In this document: one piece after another, positions 7,686-13,455 of the stretch
Layout: each line of letters starts with the position of its first letter
Numbering within the stretch: position 1 is the stretch's first letter
Assembly: GCA_003499715.1 (NCBI GenBank)
Contig: DNSH01000132.1
Span: 1 to 13,455 of the forward strand
Direction of reading: 5' to 3'
Origin: Candidatus Mesolinea sp.
GTDB lineage: Bacteria > Chloroflexota > Anaerolineae > Anaerolineales > Anaerolineaceae
Length of the DNA: 13,455 bases
The notes under the pieces: generated by a model
What the model was told of the DNA's origin: nothing
The model's database searches: none
The model's input: only the letters and a program-made list of their open reading frames with translations
Translations under genes and position numbers: made by a program

Positions 7686-8882
7686 ATGATCAAAAACAAA
7701 TTTGGTTTTTTACTTGTTTTCCTTACAATAATATTATTAGTTTCCGCCTGTAATGGCAGTGTTCCAAGTGCCACGCTTAGCCCTGGCGAGCAAACAGCAG
7801 TCGTCCAGACCCTTACCGCCATGGCGCCCACGCAACCACCCGCCACGCCAACACCAACTGTGACGGTGACCCCGAAACCTTCAGCGACCCCTACCAAACC
7901 GCAAACCTCGGTGGGTCCGGATGTGTTCCCAGAGGGTGTGAATCCACTTACCGGTTTGAAGGTCGAAAACCCTGAGCTGCTCAAGCGCCGGCCGGTTTTG
8001 GTCAAGGTGGCTAATTATCCTGCCGAAGGCCGTCCGCATGCTGGGCTTTCCTATGCTGATATTGTTTTTGAGTATTACATTGGAGGGGGATCCAACCGTT
8101 TTAATGCAATTTATTATGGCCAAGACTGCAATAAGGTTGGGCCAGTGCGTTCTGGAAGGTTGGTGGACCCGGAGTTGACCCGCATGTATCAAGGGGTGTT
8201 AGCGATGTCTGGCGCTAACCAAGAAAATGTATTCCCGCGCATCACCGAATTGCTGGGTGATCGAGTCATTACCGAGGGCAACTGCCCGGGGCTCTGTCGT
8301 GATGATTACACCGTAATGGGCGTGTTTGCCAATACGGCTGATATCACCAATGTGATGAAAGCCAAGGGCGTCGAAATCGACAATCCCGATTTAACTGGCA
8401 TGCTCTTTGATACGGTTGTTCCTGCTGGTGGAGAACCGGCAGAAAAAGCAACCCTCTTCTACTTTGATTTTAACAAAGGGGATTGGACCTATGACGCTGA
8501 AAGCGGCAAGTATTTGCGTTGGATTGAGAATGCCTATAACTATAACGAAATGATCCCGCTTGTGGACCGCCTGACCAATGAGCAACTGGCTTTTTCCAAT
8601 GTTATTATGGCTTACGCCAATTACACCGAATACACCAGCGTACTGCATGCCATTGGCATATGGGATAACACCGAGGGCAATAATGCTATTCTCTTCCGTG
8701 ATGGACAAGCTTACCCAATTATTTGGAAGACAGCAGACCCGGACAAGCCGATGGTATTTTTAGATGCCGAGGGCAACCCCTTCCCGCTCAAACCTGGCAA
8801 CACTTGGATCAACCTTATCGGCAACAGTTCCACACTGGTGAAGGCGGACGGAACCTGGAAATTCACCTTTAGTATGCCATAG
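7686..8882 (+). CDS. DUF3048 (YerB-like) lipoprotein
   Basis: From the ATG at 7686 the protein has 398 residues. It begins with a lipoprotein signal ending in the lipobox VSAC (Cys22), followed by a long Thr/Pro-rich linker to about residue 68. The DUF3048 N-terminal domain is clear: NPLTGL, RRPVLVKVANYP, RPHAGLSYADIVFEYY, RFNAIYYGQD and VGPVRSGRLVDPEL occur in order. The C-terminal domain (about 255-398) has FSNVIMAYANYTEY and ends in a DGTWKFTF strand, as in YerB of Bacillus. The role of the family is not established; the location should be the outer face of the cytoplasmic membrane. Two further Met codons (7656 in frame, 7594 out of frame) lie upstream; the Shine-Dalgarno and signal-peptide layout favour 7686. 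The stop is 4 bases before the metallophosphoesterase gene, so the two form an operon. Confidence 0.92.
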   Translation: MIKNKFGFLLVFLTIILLVSACNGSVPSATLSPGEQTAVVQTLTAMAPTQPPATPTPTVTVTPKPSATPTKPQTSVGPDVFPEGVNPLTGLKVENPELLKRRPVLVKVANYPAEGRPHAGLSYADIVFEYYIGGGSNRFNAIYYGQDCNKVGPVRSGRLVDPELTRMYQGVLAMSGANQENVFPRITELLGDRVITEGNCPGLCRDDYTVMGVFANTADITNVMKAKGVEIDNPDLTGMLFDTVVPAGGEPAEKATLFYFDFNKGDWTYDAESGKYLRWIENAYNYNEMIPLVDRLTNEQLAFSNVIMAYANYTEYTSVLHAIGIWDNTEGNNAILFRDGQAYPIIWKTADPDKPMVFLDAEGNPFPLKPGNTWINLIGNSSTLVKADGTWKFTFSMP

Positions 8883-8886
8883 CCTT

Positions 8887-9612
8887 GTGAAAACCCTGAT
8901 CATCTCCGATATTCACGCTAACGCTACAGCTTTGCAGGCGGTTTTGGAGGATGCCGGAGCCATAGATCGCGTCTGGTGCTTAGGGGATGTGGTGGGGTAT
9001 GGACCCGAGCCCAACGAATGTGTACAAATCCTTAAAACACTGCCTAATCTGACTTGCTTGCTGGGCAATCATGATGCTGCCGTGATGGGATTTATTGACC
9101 TATGGACTTTTAATGACGAAGCCCGCAGAGCGCTTGAAGTGCAGATGCACCTGCTCAGCGAGGAATCGCGCCAGTTCCTTGAGCTTCTGCAGCCAAAAGA
9201 TGTCCAAGACGGAGTAACCCTCGCGCATGGCAGCCCACGCGATCCCATTTGGGAGTATGTGATGAGCGCTAAAGTGGCGGAGCGTAATTTTTCTGCTTTT
9301 GAGACCCAAATCTGCCTGATTGGGCATTCCCACATTCCGGTGATCTTTGTGGAAAATGGGCGTAGATCCCTGCAAATTTTGATGCCTTCATCTGGTGATA
9401 TGTGGCGTTCGGAGCAGCGCTTTATCCTCAACCCCGGCTCCGTTGGGCAGCCGCGCGATCGCGACCCGCGTGCAGCTTATGTGCTCTGGGATAGCGAAGA
9501 AAACACTTGGACATATCACCGAATTGCTTATGATGTTGATCGTGTCCAAAAAGAAATCTTAGCCTTAGGTATTCCTCCAATCCATGCCATGCGCTTAGCA
9601 TACGGCATGTAA
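8887..9612 (+). CDS. Calcineurin-like metallophosphoesterase (YfcE/MJ0936 type)
   Basis: This 241-residue cytoplasmic protein has a complete set of metallophosphoesterase ligands. They are D8 and H10 in SDIHAN, D34 in GDVVGYGPEP, N61 and H62 in GNHD, H114 in LAHGSPRDP, and H147 and H149 in GHSHIP, followed by NPGSVGQPRD near 182-191. It should bind two divalent metal ions and hydrolyse a phosphomonoester or phosphodiester; related YfcE-like enzymes cleave small phosphodiesters in vitro, but the natural substrate cannot be read from sequence. There is no signal peptide. The start is a GTG only four bases after the DUF3048 stop, with no recognisable Shine-Dalgarno sequence, which suggests re-initiation by ribosomes leaving the upstream gene. 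The GTG start fits because the first beta strand with the D-x-H motif begins directly afterwards. Confidence 0.93.
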   Translation: MKTLIISDIHANATALQAVLEDAGAIDRVWCLGDVVGYGPEPNECVQILKTLPNLTCLLGNHDAAVMGFIDLWTFNDEARRALEVQMHLLSEESRQFLELLQPKDVQDGVTLAHGSPRDPIWEYVMSAKVAERNFSAFETQICLIGHSHIPVIFVENGRRSLQILMPSSGDMWRSEQRFILNPGSVGQPRDRDPRAAYVLWDSEENTWTYHRIAYDVDRVQKEILALGIPPIHAMRLAYGM

Positions 9613-9692
9613 AATGATAGATTGGAACACCGAGAGCCAATTCAGCGTCTAAATAATAGATCTCAAATTCGAAGAGGAGAAAAGGAGAAAAT

Positions 9693-10631
9693 ATGAAGAA
9701 GAGTTGGAAAATATTAAGCCTGCTGCTTATTTTCCTATTGATGGGTTGTGCAAGCCGCCAGAGCGCCGAAGAGGTTTTCCCTGTTTCGACGGAAGCCCCT
9801 CAGACTGGTGTCGATATGGAGGAGAGTAAGTCAGCTGATTTGGGCACAACGTTGGTTTCCAGTGAAGCTCAAGGCGAGACTACAGAACGCTTAGTGGTAA
9901 AGCGGGCTGAAATGCGTGTCTCAGTCGCCGATCCAGCCGAGGCGATGCGAACCGTCGTTCAATGGGCTGAAAGTATGCAGGGATATGTGGTTAACTCCAA
10001 CCAGTGGAATTCCACGAATAATGGTCAGACTTATATCTGTGCTTCAGTGATGGTCCGCGTTCCGGCGGAGCGCCTGGATGAAATGATGCAAAAAGTGCGC
10101 GACCTGGCTGCTGACCCTAAAACGGGCGTGCTTTCAGAAACTGTCACCGGTGAGGATGTAACCGCGGAATATGTCGATTCACAGGCACGCTTGCGTAATC
10201 TGAAAGCTGCCGAAGCGCAACTGGTTGAGCTCCTAGATCAGGCACCAGACTTGGAATATACGTTGGATATCTTCAGAGAGCTGACCGAGATACGCAGCCA
10301 AATTGAGGTACTAGAAGGCCGAATTAAGTATTTGGAAGAATCTGCCGCGCTTTCTGCACTTAGCGTTGAGTTCGTGGCTGAAGCCTCCCTGCAGCCTCTC
10401 CAGATTGGACCCTGGAAACCTGCCGGCGTTGCCAAGGAAGCGATACAAACGCTGGTCAAGGTTGCTCAGGATGTCGGTACAGCCCTAATTAAGTTCTTGA
10501 TTATTTGGGTGCCCTTCCTGCTGCCCATTGGCTTAATCGTTTACTTTGTGCGCAAAGGCGCTAAGAAGCGCAAAGCCGCACGAGAAGCCCAACCAGCACA
10601 AGTGCAAATATCTGACACGCCGAAAGATTAA
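9693..10631 (+). CDS. DUF4349 lipoprotein with C-terminal membrane helix
   Basis: The 312-residue product starts with a lipoprotein signal (MKKSWK, hydrophobic run, lipobox LMGC, Cys19), then a Ser/Glu-rich linker to about residue 65. The DUF4349 domain follows: a beta-rich part with KRAEMRVSVADP and VNSNQW, then MVRVPAERLDEMM, ETVTGEDVTAEYVDSQARL, and a likely coiled coil at about 150-220 with the ELTEIRSQIEVLEGRIKYLEE repeat. A membrane helix at about 264-286 (FLIIWVPFLLPIGLIVYF) is followed by a basic cytoplasmic tail (RKGAKKRKAAR). Lipid anchor plus C-terminal helix would tether both ends of the domain to the membrane. The function of DUF4349 is unknown. The start has AAGGAG at 9682-9687, five bases upstream, so it can be translated independently of the metallophosphoesterase gene 80 bases before it. 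Confidence 0.92.
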   Translation: MKKSWKILSLLLIFLLMGCASRQSAEEVFPVSTEAPQTGVDMEESKSADLGTTLVSSEAQGETTERLVVKRAEMRVSVADPAEAMRTVVQWAESMQGYVVNSNQWNSTNNGQTYICASVMVRVPAERLDEMMQKVRDLAADPKTGVLSETVTGEDVTAEYVDSQARLRNLKAAEAQLVELLDQAPDLEYTLDIFRELTEIRSQIEVLEGRIKYLEESAALSALSVEFVAEASLQPLQIGPWKPAGVAKEAIQTLVKVAQDVGTALIKFLIIWVPFLLPIGLIVYFVRKGAKKRKAAREAQPAQVQISDTPKD

Positions 10632-10655
10632 GCACTTCGAACTAGATTAATCAAG

Positions 10656-10685
10656 AGAGCTGCTCTGCAGTAACGGAGCAGCTCT
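10656..10685. terminator. Hairpin terminator between convergent genes
   Basis: A perfect 10-base inverted repeat (AGAGCTGCTC at 10656-10665, GAGCAGCTCT at 10676-10685) can be extended inward by a G-T and a G-C pair to leave a six-base loop. On the plus strand it is followed by TAATTTAT, a weak U-rich run, 25 bases after the DUF4349 stop. It lies between two genes that end towards each other and could stop transcription in both directions, although the U-run is poor and on the minus strand poorer still. Confidence 0.7.
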
Positions 10686-10718
10686 TAATTTATGCTGTAT
10701 AGTGTGGTTCCTAGCATT

Positions 10719-11351
10719 TTATTCATTCTGCCAGGCTTGCAGTAAGGTCTCGAAGGGAATCGGACCAGCACGCAGGAGCGTGGGTTCAGCCCCCGTGCAA
10801 TCGACAATTGTAGACGCCTGCCCGATCTTGAGCTTGCCGCCATCCAGGATAAGATCCACCCGGCCGGCGAGTTGTGTGTAAACTTCCTGTGCGGTTTGTG
10901 GATTGGTTTGATCCGAGAGGTTTGCGCTTGTTACCGCTAAAGGACCTAAGGCTTGCAATAGCTCCAGGGCAAAAGGGTTGTTTGGCATGCGCACGGCTAA
11001 ACCCGGGTAGGGTGTGAGCTCACTGGGCAGATGAGCTTGCTTAGGCAGCACCAAGGTGAGCGCGCCTGGCCAAAAGCGTTCCATCAGACGGCGGGCTTGT
11101 GGAGGGATGTTCTCCACCAACTGGGTTAACTGCTCGAGCGCGCCAATCAGCACCGGAAGCGCCTTGAGCGTGGAGCGGCCCTTGGCTGCATAAATGTCGC
11201 GTAGGGCAGCCGGATTGGTGGGGTTACAAGCTAAGCCGTAGAGCGTATCGGTCGGGAAGACGATCAACTTGCCGACTTGCACGTACTCTTGGCTGAGCAG
11301 CAAGGCTTTTGGGTCATTAATCGGCAAGATAAGGGTATTTCTAGCGTTCAT
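10719..11351 (-). CDS. tsaC: L-threonylcarbamoyladenylate synthase (TsaC/Sua5/YwlC family)
   Basis: This enzyme makes threonylcarbamoyl-AMP from threonine, bicarbonate and ATP, the first step of the tRNA modification t6A at position 37 of ANN-decoding tRNAs. The 210-residue protein has the family signatures in order: FPTDTLYGL at 32-40, AAKGRSTLKALPVLI at 55-69, FWPGALTLVL at 93-102, AVRMPNN at 119-125, TSANLS at 141-146 and STIVD at 180-184. The length matches the short TsaC/YwlC type without the extra C-terminal Sua5 domain. After SANLS there is Asp rather than the common Gly, a small variation. The ATG overlaps the end of prmC by 11 bases, indicating coupled translation as last gene of the prfA-prmC-tsaC operon. 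Confidence 0.94.
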   Translation of the reverse strand: MNARNTLILPINDPKALLLSQEYVQVGKLIVFPTDTLYGLACNPTNPAALRDIYAAKGRSTLKALPVLIGALEQLTQLVENIPPQARRLMERFWPGALTLVLPKQAHLPSELTPYPGLAVRMPNNPFALELLQALGPLAVTSANLSDQTNPQTAQEVYTQLAGRVDLILDGGKLKIGQASTIVDCTGAEPTLLRAGPIPFETLLQAWQNE

Positions 11352-12234
11352 CTGATGGCTCGCGTTCGATAGTAAGCAGACGCTCTTTGCCGGCTAAGTC
11401 TGGCAACAGGGTGATCTTAGCTTGTGGGAAAACCTTATGTGCCAGTGCTAAGGCAGCGCTGCCCGTGGTGGCTTCGATTTCAAAGAGCAGCAGACCAGGC
11501 GTGCGGATGTGTGCTGGGGTTAAATCTAAACAGCGCTTGATTAATACCAATCCATCCTGCCCGCCATCCAGCGCCAGAGCGGGTTCATAGGGCAGGCTGT
11601 TGACCTCGGCTAACTTGCTGGTAGGAATGTATGGTAGATTTGCACAAATCAAATCAAATTGCCCTAAATCTGGTGAAATCAGATCTGCCTCCTGGAAAGC
11701 GATGCGATCATCCACATGATGGAATTGGGCATTGCACTGAGCTATCATGAGCGCCTCGGCAGAAATATCCGTTGCTATAATTTGTAACGCAGGCAAGTTA
11801 ACCGCTAAGCTCACAGCAATGCAGCCCGAGCCGGTGCCCACATCGAGCGCATTGGTTGCGGTGGGATGCCGACGCAGCCAATAAAGGGCTGTTTCCACGA
11901 GCAGCTCCGTTTCTGGTCGGGGGATGAGCACCGCCGGGGAAACCTCAAAGCTGAGCCCGAAGAATTCCTGCTTGCTGGTGAGATAAGGCAAGGGTTCGCC
12001 TTGTTTCAGGCGGGCAATTAACGCTGCAAGCTTGGCTTGCTGGGTGGCGGAAAGCTCTGCTTCGGGGTGGGTTAAAATCCAGGTTTGTGGTTTTCCGGTG
12101 ATGTACGCCAGCAGAACTAAGAGAGTTTGTTGGGGGAATTCAACCTGTTGTCTGATTTCTGGGGAGGTTTGGCGTAAAAAACCCCCCAAGCTAAGCTCAG
12201 CTGGCTTCATAGCTTGCCAAACGTTCGGCTTCAT
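11341..12234 (-). CDS. prmC: Peptide chain release factor N5-glutamine methyltransferase
   Basis: PrmC (HemK) methylates the glutamine of the GGQ motif of release factors using S-adenosylmethionine. The 297-residue frame has an N-terminal helical domain and a Rossmann methyltransferase domain with IPRPETE at 104-110, the SAM-binding motif DVGTGSGCIA at 131-140, the acidic ATDIS turn at 154-158, and the catalytic loop at 199-202. That loop reads NLPY instead of the usual NPPY. The long form overlaps prfA by 38 bases. A second ATG at 12210 (MKPAELSLGGFLRQ) would give 289 residues and a 14-base overlap; neither start has a strong Shine-Dalgarno sequence, and the shorter form resembles typical PrmC N-termini at least as well. 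Position directly after its substrate gene prfA supports the call strongly. Confidence 0.94.
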   Translation of the reverse strand: MKPNVWQAMKPAELSLGGFLRQTSPEIRQQVEFPQQTLLVLLAYITGKPQTWILTHPEAELSATQQAKLAALIARLKQGEPLPYLTSKQEFFGLSFEVSPAVLIPRPETELLVETALYWLRRHPTATNALDVGTGSGCIAVSLAVNLPALQIIATDISAEALMIAQCNAQFHHVDDRIAFQEADLISPDLGQFDLICANLPYIPTSKLAEVNSLPYEPALALDGGQDGLVLIKRCLDLTPAHIRTPGLLLFEIEATTGSAALALAHKVFPQAKITLLPDLAGKERLLTIEREPSDER

Positions 12235-13276
12235 CGGCTAATTGCAGCTCGTCAATAAAGGTATCCAGCTCGGTTCCTTCCATCACGCCGGCTAAGTTGT
12301 AAGAAGAAAGATTAATGCGGTGATCCGTTACGCGTGATTGCGGGTAGTTATAGGTGCGGATTTTTTCGGCGCGTTCGCCGGAACCAATTTGCGAGCGGCG
12401 GGTGGCGTCCAGCTCCGCTTGTCGTTTTCGCTCTTCGATCTCGTAAAGCCGTGCGCGCAAGACGCTCATCGCGCGGGCTTTGTTTTGCAATTGTGAGCGC
12501 TCATCCTGGCACGAGACCACAATCCCAGTAGGGATATGTGTGATGCGCACAGCGGTCATATTCTTTTGGACGTTTTGACCGCCAGCGCCAGCAGATTTAT
12601 AGACATCTACTTGGATATCTGACTCGGGAATGTCGATTTCGACGTCCTCCACCTCGGCTAAGACGGCGACTGTGACGGTGGAAGTGTGAATACGTCCCTG
12701 GGACTCAGTCTCGGGTATGCGTTGAACACGATGGACACCTGATTCGAATTTTAGGCGGGAGTATGCTCCTTTGCCCTTGACGGAAATGATAACTTCTTTG
12801 TAACCGCCTAAGCCGGTTTCATTGGCGGAAAGGATTTCAGCCTTGTAGTTATGCAGGTCGGCGTAGCGCAGGTACATGCGCAGCAGATCTGCGGCAAACA
12901 GGGCGGCTTCCTCGCCGCCAGTGCCGGCACGGATTTCCATGATGACATTACGGTTATCGCGCGGGTCCCGCGGAACCAGTAAGGATTTAAGTTGCCGTTG
13001 CAGTTTCTCCAAGCGTTCATCCAGCGCATCCAGCTCAGCCTTAGCTAATTCGCGTAGTTCACCTTCGGCGGTATCGAGCAGCTCTTCGGCTTCATCGTGC
13101 TGGGTTTTTGCATTTTTATATTCCCGCGCCAGCGAAACAACGGGTTCAAGCTCAGAACGTTCCTTAGAAAGCTCTGCAGCTAATTGATAATCCGTGCCAG
13201 CTTCGGCGAGTTTCTGGTCTAGCTCATCAAAATGCGCTAAGATCGTATCGAGTTTGGTTTCAATAGGTGCTTCCAT
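12197..13276 (-). CDS. prfA: Peptide chain release factor 1
   Basis: RF1 reads UAA and UAG in the ribosomal A site and triggers release of the finished protein. The 359-residue length is normal. An N-terminal coiled-coil domain (about 1-100) is followed by the core with EIRAGTGGEEAALFA, the stop-codon tripeptide in P-x-T form (PET at 188-190 within RIPETESQGRIHTS), and the catalytic GGQ at 232-234 in SAGAGGQNVQKN. The P-x-T tripeptide rather than SPF separates it from RF2. Q234 is the expected target of PrmC encoded just downstream. VLAE at 205-208 replaces the more common VLPE, a minor change. The ATG at 13276 has no Shine-Dalgarno sequence; the predicted start of transcription is only about nine bases upstream, so the mRNA is nearly leaderless. 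No other start codon fits before residue 113. Confidence 0.97.
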   Translation of the reverse strand: MEAPIETKLDTILAHFDELDQKLAEAGTDYQLAAELSKERSELEPVVSLAREYKNAKTQHDEAEELLDTAEGELRELAKAELDALDERLEKLQRQLKSLLVPRDPRDNRNVIMEIRAGTGGEEAALFAADLLRMYLRYADLHNYKAEILSANETGLGGYKEVIISVKGKGAYSRLKFESGVHRVQRIPETESQGRIHTSTVTVAVLAEVEDVEIDIPESDIQVDVYKSAGAGGQNVQKNMTAVRITHIPTGIVVSCQDERSQLQNKARAMSVLRARLYEIEERKRQAELDATRRSQIGSGERAEKIRTYNYPQSRVTDHRINLSSYNLAGVMEGTELDTFIDELQLADEAERLASYEAS

Positions 13277-13291
13277 AATTATCGCGCACAG

Positions 13292-13300
13292 ATTATACCA
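13292..13300 (-). promoter_or_regulatory. Extended -10 promoter of prfA-prmC-tsaC
   Basis: The minus strand reads TGG followed by a perfect TATAAT (13297-13292). The best -35 candidates (TTTGTA at 16 bases, TTGTAA at 15) are weak, as usual with an extended -10. Transcription should start around 13285, about nine bases before the prfA ATG. Confidence 0.6.
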
Positions 13301-13352
13301 CTGGCAAGCTTTTTACAAATTTTTGGATTATATCGTGTAGGAGCAAAGTGAT

Positions 13353-13384
13353 AATGTCCTAAAGTAGCAAAATAGAAATGTCCT
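13353..13384 (+). repeat. Direct repeat AATGTCCT, two copies 24 bases apart
   Basis: AATGTCCT occurs at 13353-13360 and 13377-13384, within AT-rich sequence unlike the coding DNA to the left. Paired short direct repeats of this kind can be transposase- or regulator-binding sites near the end of an insertion sequence, but two copies alone do not prove this. Confidence 0.5.
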
Positions 13385-13401
13385 GATTAAGAATCGGAGC
13401 T

Positions 13402-13455
13402 ATGAAATCGTTGTTCGATTACTTCGAATTTTCCAAAAATAACAATAAAATCATG
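13402..13455 (+). CDS. Start of an unidentified rightward gene, cut off by window
   Basis: An ATG at 13402 opens a frame that stays open for 18 codons to the window edge, reading MKSLFDYFEFSKNNNKIM. GGAG at 13396-13399 is only two bases from the ATG, which is short for a ribosome site. The fragment is too small to place in a family. Its position after the repeats would fit a transposase gene, but a host gene or a chance frame is equally possible on this evidence. Confidence 0.3.
   Translation, partial: MKSLFDYFEFSKNNNKIM

Larger units (their letters stand above)
13336..13455 (+). mobile_element. Possible end of an insertion sequence, running off the window
   Basis: From about 13336 (TGTAGGAGCAAAG) the base composition turns AT-rich, two AATGTCCT repeats appear, and a rightward reading frame begins at 13402. 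A non-coding end with subterminal repeats leading into a reading frame is the usual layout of an insertion-sequence end. The other end, the transposase body and any target duplication lie outside the window, so this is only a suggestion; the exact left boundary is a guess. Confidence 0.25.

Noticed and set aside
1..13455. CRISPR array, tRNA or rRNA genes, or a defence island
   Set aside because: No regularly spaced repeats, no tRNA-like folds and no nuclease, toxin or restriction motifs were seen on either strand; the genes are mostly housekeeping or envelope genes.

Overview
The window looks like an ordinary chromosomal segment of an Anaerolineae-type Chloroflexota bacterium. This is an inference from gene content and style. 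DUF3160, DUF3048 and DUF4349 exported proteins occur together, two of the three lipoproteins carry a Pro/Thr/Ser-rich linker after the lipobox cysteine, and the window holds a full-length cobalamin-dependent methionine synthase. No 16S or other phylogenetic marker was available to confirm this.

Layout. (1) Positions 1-3773, minus strand: a three-gene transcription unit of exported proteins. In order of transcription these are a membrane-anchored protein with FG-GAP/VCBS-like calcium loops, a DUF3160 lipoprotein, and a CapA-family (PGA_cap) metallophosphatase-like protein that runs off the left edge. Spacing is very tight: a Shine-Dalgarno sequence overlaps one stop codon, and there is an ATGA overlap. 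(2) Positions 3774-4045: a divergent intergenic region with an extended -10 box facing left and a sigma70-type promoter facing right. (3) Positions 4046-7570, plus strand: metH. (4) Positions 7594-10631, plus strand: a possible 20-codon leader, a DUF3048 (YerB-like) lipoprotein, a calcineurin-like metallophosphoesterase 4 bp downstream, and a DUF4349 lipoprotein with its own strong Shine-Dalgarno sequence. A strong hairpin follows at 10656-10685 and separates this set from the convergent genes. (5) Positions 10719-13276, minus strand: prfA, prmC and a tsaC/sua5 homologue, all overlapping, driven by an extended -10 promoter almost touching the prfA start codon. (6) Positions 13277-13455: AT-rich sequence with a direct repeat of AATGTCCT and the beginning of a rightward reading frame. 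This may be the end of an insertion sequence.

How the genes fit together. The prfA-prmC-tsaC set is a translation-fidelity operon: release factor 1, the methyltransferase that modifies its GGQ glutamine, and the enzyme that makes the precursor of tRNA t6A. metH makes methionine from homocysteine and methyl-tetrahydrofolate. The left-hand operon and the DUF3048/DUF4349 genes all concern the cell envelope, but their molecular roles are unknown.

I see no CRISPR array, tRNA, rRNA, phage gene or defence system. The most interesting points are the CapA/DUF3160/VCBS operon, the NLPY variant of the PrmC active-site motif, the possible leader peptide before the DUF3048 gene, the near-leaderless prfA, and the possible mobile-element end at the right edge.
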